Of a stretch of 64,000 nt of DNA, positions 1 to 10,130 are shown in pieces; the stretch's first letter is position 1, and every line of letters begins with the position of its first letter. The translations under genes and the position numbers were made by a program. The notes under the pieces were generated by a model. The model was not told the origin of the DNA. It made no database searches and worked only from the letters and a program-made list of their open reading frames with translations. Location of the stretch: contig JANEZZ010001401.1 of NCBI GenBank assembly GCA_026122225.1, positions 248,001-312,000 of the forward strand. The letters run 5' to 3'. This DNA is from Heloderma charlesbogerti. Lineage: Eukaryota; Chordata; Lepidosauria; Squamata; Helodermatidae.

Positions 1-385
1 CAGGTTGAACTTTTTAGGGCTTTAATAGTATTTTTAATTAGCTCTTTTTTAGAAAACTGCCTTGTGATGTATTATGAAGGCCAGTATTGGGGATGCTGGA
101 GAAATTCGAGACAGACTAAAATGAGCTTGGATTTCTAAGAATCTGACCTGCGGAATCCACTGCGGAGTAACCCCCTCAGGCTGCGTGGAGTCTGTGGACT
201 TTTGGATGTTTTTTTTTACTTTCCCCAAAATTACACGTATATATTCGTAGGAAAATACACACGTTTTTGCCCAGGAAAAGTTGAATGGAATGGGGGATAA
301 TATGCTAAGTGTTATTTACTAAGATAAATTATGTAAATCGTTATGAAACCTCTTATGAAATTATTTGCGTATTTTTCTGCATGAC

Positions 386-398
386 GGGGGGGGGGGGA
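386..398. repeat. Poly-G run
   Basis: An uninterrupted run of about 13 G lies in AT-rich surroundings. It is simple sequence, prone to length errors in assembly. Confidence 0.8.
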
Positions 399-532
399 TT
401 GCATCCGCCTGTGAGCAGACGATGGGACAAAAGGTGCCTGACAATCCATGAAACACAGACGGAGTGGATTTTACACAGACCATACATCCCTAGCCAGCAT
501 ATACATTCAGTAGATGTGCGCACGCGTGGGTT

Positions 533-569
533 TGTATACATACATGCGCACACACACGCGCACACACAC
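533..569. repeat. Alternating purine-pyrimidine CA/CG tract
   Basis: Interrupted CA and CG dinucleotides (tacatgcgcacacacacgcg and on). Such tracts can adopt Z-DNA. No function is implied. Confidence 0.7.
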
Positions 570-1029
570 CTAGGATAAGCAGCTTTTTATATTGAAATGT
601 AGGAGGTCTAGAAAACTTTCATTTCAATAGATTGCTTAGGTTTTGACTTGAATCAAGATGCCCTTTCCTAGATGATGCCCACAAGAATCTGCTGAGTAAT
701 TGCGTAGGTAAGACTGAGATTATATATGCACGCGCACCTTTTGCCTAGTAAGAATTTCAAAGGAGTCCTTGTTCTACTCCTTATAAATACATATTTCATG
801 CAAGGGCGGTGGAAAACCCTCAAGATAATGTTTTGCTGCAAGAAATCCTTGTTAAGGACCACTTCAAATATGAGTGTCAAACCCAAATGCAAACGTGTTA
901 ACTTATAATAGGCATGGCAAACTGCTAGCTGCTGCCTCTTAGAGCAGTCTTGTACAAATATATTACAAGCCACTTATGTTATATATTACATTTTTATTCT
1001 ACATGGAGCTGTGGTTCTCTGCTTGCTTG

Positions 1030-1165
1030 TTTCATCCTCACAACAACCCTGTAAGGTAGGTCAGGTGGAGATAGTGACTAGCCCAAGGACACCCAGTGAC
1101 CTTCATAGCTATGATTTGAACCTCTCACCCATCCTAAAGCAACACTCTCAGCACTGCATCGCACA
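1030..1165 (-). mobile_element. Old MIR-like tRNA-derived SINE fragment
   Basis: Read on the minus strand, the segment has the conserved SINE core: the order 'gggtgacc / cccaag / cacagggttgttgtgagga' seen in better copies at 12.2, 20.1 and 31.6 kb. Here it is diverged (caacaaccctgtaaggtagg). Box A and box B are too decayed to call a promoter. Confidence 0.55.
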
Positions 1166-1374
1166 GGACTCTCTTACTTGAACTCTTGTCTGAGATGAGC
1201 TTTCCTGGCTCATAGGTTATACCCTTAACCACAATATTACATTCATCTAGAATATATTTCAAGCAACATCCAGTTGGCAGCGTGGAGGCCTGAAACCAGC
1301 ATGTTCTGACATGGCTAAGAGCTCTTGGGAGGAAAGAAGCAGGTTTTGGATTCCAGAATTTATGGATTTGTTTT

Positions 1375-1478
1375 GTTATGATTATCTATACCCATCATTC
1401 ACATCCTTCCAAGGCAGCTTACAGGCAACATCAACATACATGAATACAATCACAATAAGATTGAAATGTAACAAGTAT
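1375..1478 (-). mobile_element. L2 LINE 3' tail fragment
   Basis: Carries the reverse-complement L2 3'-UTR wording (ccttccaaggcagcttaca, then A-rich sequence), as at the 3' ends of the larger L2 copies at 12.5 and 35.2 kb. Strongly 5' truncated and diverged. Confidence 0.45.
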
Positions 1479-1850
1479 TCCCACAGAGCAGCTCTTGGTA
1501 GGTGGGCCCTATGGGGGCTGGGGTGAGGGTGACAGTCTGGCTGGAACAGGAGCAGGCGTTTGGTGTTATGTCTGTCTCTCTCCCCCTTTCTCTCCTGGAA
1601 TTATTCCCACAGTGCAATTGGTGTCAGTTGGCTTGGTATGTGTTGGGGGCAGGGGGAACAGCCCAGCTGTAGTAGGGTCTGAAGTCTTCTTTGCCTGCCC
1701 CTGACTCCCTGTTGCTTCCCACAGAGCAGTTGGTGGTAGGAAAGGAGCAGCCAGTCCAGCTGGAACAGGACCAGGTGTCAGGTTCTGGTGTTTGGGGATT
1801 AGCACTGCTTACCTGCCTGCTTACTTCTTCACCCCATTTTTGCCTGGTCA
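1478..1850. repeat. Degenerate three-unit tandem repeat
   Basis: A motif close to 'cccacagagcagttggtg' recurs at about 1480, 1606 and 1718, giving units of roughly 112 to 126 bp. 'ctggaacagga' recurs at the end of the first and third units. The units are diverged, so this is an old minisatellite-like duplication. Each unit starts with a pyrimidine tract and CAG, resembling a 3' splice site, but no open exon follows. Confidence 0.45.
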
Positions 1851-1911
1851 ACCTTGTTGGGAGTATTTCAACCTTGTCTGCAAGTTACAGGAAGGGTGCA
1901 GTGCTGCAGTT

Positions 1912-2292
1912 AGCTAGTTGATGCATGGGAATCTTGCCTATAAGCTAGCCTTACGATCTCTATAGCCTATAGTGTGGTTTCCTGCCCCTCCCCCCCGACC
2001 TCATCCATTGCCGGGAGCGCTTGTGTTTATACTTTCTCTCTCTCTTGCCGGTCTAGAACACAAAGAAATGGACTGAACAAACTCTCTTTGAAACTATATG
2101 CTGTACCTACGTCTTTATGCAAGAATATTGTGGGTAAACCATTTTACCTTTTCTTCACTAAAGAAGGGTGTGGTCTCGTTTTTAGCCTCATGTGCATGTG
2201 GGACTGGTAAACACTCATTCTGTTCTGCCTTTTGTTTTTCTCTGCTAAACTGCCTTTTTAGCAGGAGGCAGCAATACCAAATAATTCCCATC
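1912..2292 (+). repeat. Unclassified dispersed repeat A, copy 1
   Basis: Matches the reverse complement of 26151-26552 along its whole length. Landmarks are 'gctagttgatgcatg' at one end, then 'ctatagccta', 'ggactgaacaaact', 'aaaccattttaccttttc', 'gtggtctc' and 'gaggcagcaataccaaat' at the other end. The order of a purine-rich region, a possible AATAAA (clear only in copy 2) and then a unique tail would suit a solo LTR. TG..CA ends and a target duplication could not be fixed by eye. Confidence 0.6.
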
Positions 2293-4043
2293 TACCTATA
2301 TGTTGTAAATTATATTTTTTACAAAGACACCATGAAGTCTCCAACACTCCCCTCTTCCAAAGGATACAATAAACTTCCCAACACTCGGAGAAGGTGACAT
2401 GAAACAGGATGCATGTTTTCAGAGCAATATTCTTAAAAGTTCATTCTGAAGGCATTCTGCACAATACTAAAAAAATGCACTCACTTGTTCTAAATCATTA
2501 CATCAATGCCATAGGGCTGAACCCTGGAAGGGAAAACTATTACTGGTCTAATCTCTGATTAATCCTACAATTAAAGTATGCCCTGTCCATATACATAAAT
2601 GCTGTGCCACTGTTTGTTCAGAAATAGGAAGAGAAACAGCAAGAAACAAAATAAGATCATGAAACACCATTGGAAATGTTTCTCCATTTATTTGCTGACC
2701 TCTGAAAGGTCTCTTGCATTTGGAGGCTGGAAAGCTCCTGCATCACGCTCCAGGCATCAAGGGAGTGTTTGAAATTAGGCATCTAGAACAAAAACATGCC
2801 TTGATCATTGGAAAGCACAGATAATTTTAGTGCAAGATGATAGTGCTATAAGGAAGGTATTGGAGATACTCTCGCTAATCAACAGGTAATCATTATCACC
2901 CGATGGCTGTCAGTTTCCCAAAGGCAAATTGCTCCCATCTCAGGTTTCTGAGAATTATTTGCCTTGCAGCCAGCTCAGAAGGTAAAGAAAATCCATAGAT
3001 GCTTTCAACCTGCAGGTATCATTTAACTGTCATGAGCAGAAAGCCAAAGACTGTCATCGTTACAAGGACACGGACATGGAATCCTGCTCCTCTGCCCCAA
3101 CAGACAAAGAACGACAATTTGGTAACTTCCTTTATTGAAAGAAAAGATCCTTTAAAGAATGGGTGGCCAATCCATAGACTTCTACCTTAAAAATATTTCT
3201 TCAAGGAGCAAAAATCACTTTGAAACACTGTTTTTTCCTCTTATATTGTGGGAGAAGTTTGCATCTCTGATGGAGGCATTGGGGTTTTGTTCTAATTCAT
3301 CCTTCACCAATTCTCTTCCCACCCAAACTACCTAATGAAACTAATGGGAAACTTTACTTGCATGATGACAGCACATTTGCTCATAAAAAGCAGCGCTATA
3401 ATACCCTTGAAAAGGTTCCAGCTAGCTTCATTGGATTTACTCTGTTGTTGCTAAAGGCCTTCTAAAGATCTGCAGAAAGGGCACCTCTAGACCTTTGGGC
3501 CTGTATATTAGGTATGCATGCCAAAAGCTTCCTGTGCTAATTTTGTAAAAATACAATTATTACTTGTTTCAGCTTTGGTTCTTATGGGGTTTACAATTCA
3601 AATACACTTAAAACACTGCTTTTCACAATTTGACTTTGTACCCCAGGGCAGGCATTTGTTCTCTGCTAAATCTTGCCTTCCATCCAACATCTGAAATTGC
3701 ATTTTGTATTTTATTGTTTTAATGAGCTGCCCCTGGGTCTGATGTAGCTGGGGTACAATTTTTTAGATCAAATAAATGAATAAAACCAAGACCTTGAACT
3801 TTGCCCCAGACACAATTTAGTGTTGGGCTCCCTGTTCCTGGACCCATGAAAACCACTGGATTCCACCCTTGGGTCTACTACACAATCTGCTTTGGCTCCA
3901 TCCCAGGGCTCAGAGGGCCCCACCCTCAGCCTCCACCCAAGTACCAGAGGTTTTTTTTTTAGTTCACAAGCTTTTTATTTCACAGGCTGTGAGAACTGTG
4001 AGTGCATATCTGCTGCGGTCTCAGCTGTACATCAGCATTAACA
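2293..4043. other. Unassigned, mostly non-repetitive sequence
   Basis: Nothing is recognised apart from a T run near 3952. The part around 2820-3000 is balanced in composition and free of repeat motifs, so it could hold conserved non-coding DNA. That is only a possibility. Confidence 0.4.
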
Positions 4044-4155
4044 CAGTGGGCACAATACGCAGCACAGAAGCACTTTTAAGCCCAGTTGAAATTGATAAGA
4101 CTTAAAGGACGCAATTAAGCATTTAATTTCCATTGATTTCCAAGGACGTAGGCAT
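4044..4155. mobile_element. Remnant of a palindromic MITE
   Basis: 'agcccagttgaaattgat' and 'tttccattgatttccaagg' are imperfect inverted forms of the CAGTTGAAATCAATGGG motif seen in squamate foldback elements; 'gacttaa' occurs between them. The ends are not definable. Confidence 0.3.
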
Positions 4156-6036
4156 GCCTAGCTTTCTCTGGATTCATTTGCATCCTGGGTGTTTGCATTG
4201 CACTGGTTCGATAGTGTGGCTTTTGTTTGCCTCACCAGGTCTAAAAGTAAGGACAAAGGGCAGGGGCTCTGTTTGGCCTGGATCTTACAAGACATTGTGA
4301 CCGCGCGCACACTCATTTCAAATTGCACACAGCATCTTGCAGAGGAATGTAGGCCGTTATGATGTTCCCTAATGAGCCCCAAACGAGACTGTTATGGCTT
4401 CACTTAATTAGTTTGGCAGATTTTTTTCATTAAAATTGACGTTTTGCTTCATTGGGGGCAGAAGGGATGGAGTAGTATTTTCCCCTCTTCCACTGCATTT
4501 GGAAGGGAAAGGAAATAGAGGAGGGATTGCAATGGAATAAAAATAATCCCCACCTTTGCCTAGCTCTTCTGAGCCCCATTAACACCACAGTCCAACACAC
4601 ACACACCCCAGTACTAATTTAGGGTAGCTGTGTTAGTCTCACTCTACGACCTAGGTTCCCCTACTTTGGACTGCTATAGGTGGAGGCTCATATAATGGGG
4701 GATTCTCCCATGAGAAAAGGATGCCTGTACATAGGTGACTAGCATGTCAGGGAGAAGATCCCTGGCTTTGTTTGTATGGAAGAGAAATCATCAGACCCCT
4801 CCCCCCAAGTCTGAAGTGGTAGTACAGCCCAAGCAACAAGCTTATCACCTCCGTGAGAACTAGGCCTAATTATAGTGGTCCTATGTCACAATAGAAACAC
4901 AAGAAGCCGTCTATACCAACTCAGAAGAAACGATACATGACAAATGTAAATGATACACTTTAAATCTTGTGATTTCTAAGCTCTCAGTCCTCCCTTTGTC
5001 CTGTAGAAGCAGGATCTATTATTTGATATAAGCAAACAGATTCACACTTTCTTTAATTGGCATAATGTATACACATCACAGAATTTTTGAGGTTGTAGGA
5101 GATGGTTTTGGCTCAGGGCTGCCTGCTCGACTGAAAGTACAGGAGAGTGCTTCCTCTGTGAACCTTGAAGATCTTCAAACACCCTCTGTGCCCCCCAAAT
5201 ACTTGTGCATGTATCTTCAAAAGGCGACATCAGAATTGTTCCCCACCACCAGCACCCATTTGTGTTAATTCAACCTCTGCCGTTTTCCAGGTGGTCCCCA
5301 GACTCTTGAATTTGGGGTTGCTTAACTCTCCTCCCTCCACTGCTAGATGAACGTTGTGTCTTTGAAAGGGCTTTACTGTGTTGGAATCCAACAATTAGCT
5401 GGGTTGGAATCCAAACCATTTTGTTTTCTTAAAGGCATTCTTATCTGATAGGCTGCATTCCTGGCTGCCTCTTTCTCCCTCACTAAGGCTAAAGAAGCAG
5501 GGAAGAAAAAGTCAGGAACAGCCCCGTAAGAAATAATTTCTCAATTATTTTTGTATATTTTGCGGCTGAGGAAGGCAACCTCCGTGCTGTAAAAAGACCC
5601 AGACTCAGATTGCAACCCTTCAGACATGTCTTATCAAGCATATTTTTACATTTTCATATCCCTCTGGCTGATAAGAGCTTCTTTTAAGGTCACAGTCTCG
5701 ATGCTCCTATTACGGTCAAAGGGGTTCCCAAGTGCTGGAAACAGATAGTCAGTGACCTTCAGACTCAGTCAGAAGATGCAAATACCAATGACTTCATTTT
5801 TTGCTCTCTCTTTTTTTAATCGGACATAAACACAAAACAGAATGAGGTAACGATTGCTGTAAATCATGTTCACAAAATGCAAGGTTAAAACAGCCCCCAA
5901 GCGTACAAACATGCCAGGGAAGGGAACAAAGAAAAGATCAATGCTTTGCAGGTCAGACATTCATCTGGTATGAAAATGGTCCTCTGCCAAGTAGCAGAGC
6001 TGTGATTTCTCCTTTTCTGGATGAGTAGTGCATGGG
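4156..6036. other. Unassigned sequence with possible conserved non-coding block
   Basis: No gene is recognised. Positions 4156-4450 lack repeat wording and contain an octamer ATTTGCAT (4176-4183) and a homeodomain-type TTAATTAG (4404-4411). A short piece near 4618-4650 (gggtagctgtgttagtct) matches the end of dispersed repeat C at 46.7 kb, inverted. The rest, to 6036, shows nothing assignable. Confidence 0.35.
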
Positions 6037-6258
6037 ATAAGAACACAGGAAGCTGTCTTATACCAGGTCAGGCAGTTTGTCCATCTGGCCCAGTATTGTC
6101 TACCACTTGGACTATCAGCCGCTCTCTAGAGTCTCAAGCAGAAAGAGGTCTTTCCCTTAACTTGCTTCCAGATCCTTTTCACTGAGGATACTGGGCACTG
6201 AACCTTGGACTGTCTCCATGCAGAACATGTGCTGTACCACTGAGCTAAGGTCCCTCGC
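6037..6258 (-). mobile_element. tRNA-derived SINE
   Basis: Reading the minus strand, the head has 'tcagtggtacagca' (box A-like) and 'aggttcagtgcccagtat' (box B-like). The tail ends 'tggtataagacagcttcc' and 'tgtgttctta', as in the SINE copies at 9.9, 19.7 and 58.6 kb. It is a retroposed sequence, not a functional tRNA gene. Confidence 0.7.
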
Positions 6259-6319
6259 ACTATGCTGAAGATGTGGGGGATGGAGAGGCCCTTCTCTCGA
6301 GATGGCCGCCATAACGGGC

Positions 6320-6637
6320 ACATTTGGTGGCAACCTGAGAGTGGGCCTTTTCAGTGGCCACTTCCAGGCTGTGGAACTCCTTCCCAAGGGAGGCTAGGCT
6401 TGCTCCCTTTCTGCTGTTCTTCCATCAGCAGGCAAAGAGCACTTTATTCAAAAAGGCCTTTGGCCTGTAAGTGGGTCTGTTGGGTTGGGTGCTGTGTTTT
6501 ATTTTTATTCTGTAATCGTTATGTTTTTTATTATATTTTAATGTATTGTTTTAATCTATTTTAATTGTGCCGGTAAGCCACCTTGAGTGCCATTTTTGGG
6601 TAGAAAGGTGGGGCACAAATCAAATAAATAATGAAGG
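6320..6637 (+). mobile_element. L2 LINE 3' end
   Basis: The segment contains the L2 carboxy-terminal wording (gagtgggccttttcagtgg, ctgtggaactccttcccaag) followed by the 3' UTR 'gccaccttgagtgccat' and the tail 'caaatcaaataaataatgaa'. Only the last ~300 bp of the LINE is present, the usual result of 5' truncation. Confidence 0.75.
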
Positions 6638-7280
6638 GTGTCATACCAGGTGGAAAAATCTGACGTTATGGCTGTGAAATCTTGATTCATGTAGGTTGCC
6701 AGTTTATAATGTAATACTGTCATGTAAGAAGAGCTGCTGTTGGATGTTAGCTTGGTGCTCCCATTCTTCCAGGGTTGTTTACAAATCCTGTATGAAGTTG
6801 CAAATAAATCATAATCCACTGGGTCAGAGATGGCGTTTTCAGCCCAGATTTGTGACCTTGTTGTTATGAATCAACCCAAGGGCTGGGGTGTGGGAGAAAT
6901 CTTGTTTATTCTATATGCTAACTTCTGGAGAGGTTTTTGCAGTTCTACTGGGCACAGAATCAGAGAAGAGCAGCAAAAAGGGAGTTTATTTTTGAGGGAA
7001 TGCTTTTATCTGCCCTAGATTAATGCTGTTAATTTTTGTAACGCAGCAGAATGTTTATAAGTGAGTTGGAACAGTGCGTTAACTAGAAGTTATCTAAAGA
7101 ATGATCATGGAGTTACCTCTTTCTCTCTCTTTTTTATTACATGCTCACAGAGGCATAACTGACTAACCTGAGCTGTTCCACAGTTTAAACTAGGTTTATT
7201 TAATGGTATTTCTCTCTCTCAATACATTTAATGGGTTGCTTGATGTGGCTAGTAGAGACATTTGCTTGTATCTGAGAATG
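6638..7280. other. Unassigned sequence
   Basis: No gene or repeat is recognised between the L2 tail and the Tc1 element. Confidence 0.45.
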
Positions 7281-7282
7281 TA

Positions 7283-7502
7283 CGGTCAGGGCCAGAAATA
7301 TTGGAACAAGGATAACTGTTTTGCCAGTTGGCCTCTGTACACCACCACATTGAAGTTGAAAGGAAACACACCCAGATGGGAGCGAAGTCAGGACTTTCAG
7401 CTATAATTCAAGGGGTTCGACAAAAGTGGGGCAGTAACCATTCAGGAAGGACAGCCAGTGGCATACACACACACGCATCATTGGTGGCTCATAAGTAATG
7501 GA
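7283..7502. repeat. Tc1 left terminal inverted repeat
   Basis: Runs from the TA duplication to about 'catcattggtggctcataag'. It pairs with the sequence at 8890-9459 once the SINE is removed, including a shared block with 'cattcaggaaggacagccag' (complement at the right end). Confidence 0.85.
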
Positions 7503-7600
7503 ACAAACCAACAGCATTTCAAACTTAAGGACCACCTTTAATACCTGGATGAAAATCTTTTGCAGTCAATGACTGCCTGAAGTCTGGAACCCATTTTTTG

Positions 7601-7822
7601 GTTGTTGTTCAGTCGTTAAGTCGTGTCTGACTCTTCGTGACCCCATGGACCATAGCACGCCAGGCCTTCCTGTCCTCCTCTCTCTCCCGGAGTGTGCTCA
7701 AATTCATATTCATTGCATCAGTGATACTATCTAGCCATCTCATCCTCTGCCATCCCCTACTCCTTTTGCCTTCAATCTTTCCCAGCATCAGGGTCTTTTC
7801 CAGGGAGTTTTGCAAATGCTGA
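7601..7822 (-). mobile_element. BovB LINE 3' end inserted in Tc1
   Basis: On the minus strand it encodes the BovB carboxy terminus (motifs SLEKTLMLGK, RMRWLDSITDAMN, AWRAMVHGVTKS) and ends in GAACAACAAC, the BovB tail. Tc1 sequence breaks off at 'ggaacccat' and resumes at 'caaatgctgag'. 'ttttg' occurs on both sides and may be a short target duplication. Confidence 0.88.
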
Positions 7823-8760
7823 GTTTCCTCCCTCGAGATGCTTTGCCAGGCCTTGACTGCAGCTGCCTTCAGCTGCTGCTTGTTTGTGGGTCTTCTTGTC
7901 TTCAATAAGTGAAAAGCATGCTCTATTGGGTGGAGATCAGGTGACTGACCTGGCCATTGAAGAACATCCCACTTCTTTGCCTTGAGAAACTCTGGGGTAG
8001 CTTTTGCTGTATGTTTTGGGTCATTATCCATCTGCGATATAAAGCAGCATACTATCAGTTTGGCAGCATTCGGCTGAATCTGAGCAGAAAGTATAGCCCT
8101 ATGCACTTCAGAATTCATTCTGCTGCTTTTATCAGCAGTCAGGTCATCAGTAAAGACCAGTTACCCAGTTCCATGGGCAGCCATACATGCCCATGCCATA
8201 ACACTGCCTCCACCATGTTTGACAGATGATGTGGCATGCTTTGGATCATGAGCTGTTCCTTTCCTTCTCCATACTTTTCTCTTCCCATCATTCTGGGACA
8301 AGCTAATCTTGGTTTCATCAGTCCAAAGAATCTTCTTCCAGAACTGGGCAGGCTTTTTTAGGTGTTTGCTGGCAAAGGCTAATCTGGCCTGTCTGTTCTT
8401 GAGCATTACCAGTGGTTTGCACCTTGTTGTGAAGCCTCTGTATTTACATTCATAAAGCTGTCTCTTGACTGTAGATGTTGACAATGACATGCCTGCCTCC
8501 TCAAGAGCGTTCTTGACCTGGCTAGATGTTGTGAAAGGGTTCCTCTTCACCATGAACAGAATTCTGTGGTCATCCACTTTAGCTGTTTTCCGTGGTCTTT
8601 CAGGCCTTTTGCTGTTGCTGAACTCCTTCTTTTTCAGGATGTTCCAAACTGTTGTGTTGGCCACTCCCGCTGTTTTTGCTATCTCTCTGGTGGGTTTACT
8701 TTGTTTCCTCAGCCTAATGATGGCCTCCTTCACTCACATGGACACCTCTTTGGACCTCAT
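7823..8760 (-). pseudogene. Tc1 transposase, decayed (DD34E)
   Basis: Tc1 transposase cuts and pastes its own element in the nucleus. The start ATG is at 8760. An in-frame TGA follows after eight codons, where the family normally has Arg, so it looks like a decayed CpG. From 8733 the frame gives the paired helix-turn-helix region (REIAKTAGVANTTVW) and the first catalytic Asp in WTDE. A TAA after AHGTG (near 8158) breaks it again. The rest carries the second Asp (QMDNDPKH) and the Glu (HPIEHAF), with 34 residues between them, as in Tc1. A BovB insertion removes the last ~30 codons. All three catalytic residues survive, but the gene cannot make a full protein. Confidence 0.92.
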
Positions 8761-8955
8761 GTTGGGAGTTCCAGTGAACAGCTACCAAATGCAAATGTAA
8801 CTTCCAGGCCTTTTATCTGCTTGATTGGTCATGGGGTATCCAGGAAACAGGCCACACCTGGCCACGCAGCTGCTTGTCAGCCATTCATTCCATTACTTAT
8901 GAGCTCCCAATGGTGGGTGGGTGTGTATGCCACTGGCTGTCCTTCCTGAATTGTT

Positions 8956-9290
8956 AAAGGTAAAGGTGCCCCCAACCAGTCGTGTCCGACTCTAGGGTGC
9001 GGTGCTCATCCCCATTTCTAATCCGAAGAGCCAGCGCTGTCTGAAGACACTTCCGTGGTCATGTGGCCGGCATGACTGAACACCAAGGTGCACGTAACGC
9101 TGTTACCTTTCCCGCCGAGGTGGTACCTATTTATCTACTTGCAATTTCTTGCTTTCGAACTGCTAGGTTGGCAGAAGCTGGGACTGAAGACGGGAGCTCA
9201 CTCCGTCACGCAGCACTTGGGTCTCGAACTGCTGACCTGCCGACCTTCCAGTCTGCAGTTCAGCGTCTTAACCACTAAGCCACCGCGGTC
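8956..9290 (-). mobile_element. Sauria-type SINE
   Basis: On the minus strand it starts with a tRNA-like head (box A 'tggcttagtggttaagacgc', box B-like 'ggtcagcagttcgagac'), then the body with 'catgccggccacatgacc'. It ends with 'agagtcggacacgact' and 'acctttaccttt'. Flanking 15-bp duplications (8941-8955 and 9291-9305) differ at one base. The 'gtcgtgtccgactct' block (8979-8993 on +) is also in the BovB tail, fitting the known use of BovB machinery by this SINE. Confidence 0.9.
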
Positions 9291-9461
9291 CCTTCCTGAA
9301 TGGTTAGTGCCCCACTTTTGTCGAACCCCTTGAATTACAGCTGAAAGTCCTGACTTCGCTCCCATCTGGGTGTGTTTCCTTTCAACTTCAATGTGGTGGT
9401 GTACAGAGGCCAACTGCCAAAACAAGTTATTCTTGTTCCAATATTTCTAGCCCTGACTGTA

Positions 9462-9914
9462 TTTCTGTATGTGTGGCCTAACAAGTGTCTATGGTCAAGG
9501 GCTTTGTCTGTTCCTTAATGTCATAATCTCATCATGCAAATGCAGAATTTGGTACTAAGCACATTATATAGCATCCTGAACTAACCTTTTAAAGCAAATT
9601 TCTAGTACTTATGGATGCAAACGATAGGCTTAAAAGTATGAGAGCTATGCCTGATGAAATCTCAGAATGCATATGAGCATTTATGGGGTGGTGATGGTGG
9701 ATTTGAGCGGGATTGATAAGGCAGGACTTAAGTGCCTTGCATAACTTTTGCATTCCACCCCCACGATTAGCAGAGTCAGAATAAAATTATGCAAGGCAAG
9801 ACAATATATGCAAATTTGGTTGATTTACCTAATAGATTTGTATTACAGGATTCAAGTTTTCTTGGAGCAGAATTTTGTTACCTTGGCAAAGAAGTTCAAT
9901 TTTAAATGCAGAGG
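9462..9914. other. Unassigned sequence
   Basis: AT-rich. Nothing is recognised. Confidence 0.45.
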
Positions 9915-10130
9915 GGAGGGCCATAGATCAGTGGTAGCACATATGCTTTGCATGTACAAGGATCTGGGCTCAGTCCCTAGCATCACCAGTTGGGAGCTCA
10001 GGTTCTTGGTACCGGGAAAAATCCTTACTGCTGAGGCAGTGAAGAGCAACTGCCGGTCAAGCGTAGCTAATACTGGGCTTAGATGGTCTGACGTTATAAG
10101 GCAGTTTCATGTGTTCATAAGCATTTATGG
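9915..10130 (+). mobile_element. tRNA-derived SINE
   Basis: Head 'ccatagatcagtggtagcac' (box A) and 'gggctcagtccctagcat' (box B position), then the body and the tail 'ataaggcagtttcatgtgtt'. Same family as 6037, 19712 and 58625. Confidence 0.7.

Larger units (their letters stand above)
1..1029. other. Unassigned AT-rich sequence
   Basis: No mobile element or exon is recognised. The short frames here lack codon structure or known motifs. The only structured parts are a G run near 386 and an alternating CA/CG tract near 533. Confidence 0.5.
7283..9459 (-). mobile_element. Tc1/mariner-superfamily transposon, interrupted
   Basis: Both ends carry the same inverted sequence (5' ggtcagggccagaaatattg on the left; its near-complement on the right). 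Both are flanked by TA (7281-7282 and 9460-9461), the Tc1 target duplication. The terminal inverted repeats are long, about 220 bp before insertions. The transposase is on the minus strand and dead. Two retroelements sit inside it: a BovB tail (7601-7822) and a Sauria-type SINE (8956-9290), the latter splitting the right inverted repeat. Tc1 is therefore older than both. Confidence 0.92.

Noticed and set aside
7609..8118. A 169-codon frame joining Tc1 transposase to the BovB C terminus, as a possible chimeric or domesticated gene
   Set aside because: The join is the accidental read-through of a BovB insertion. The frame lacks the transposase N-terminal half, which lies behind a stop codon.
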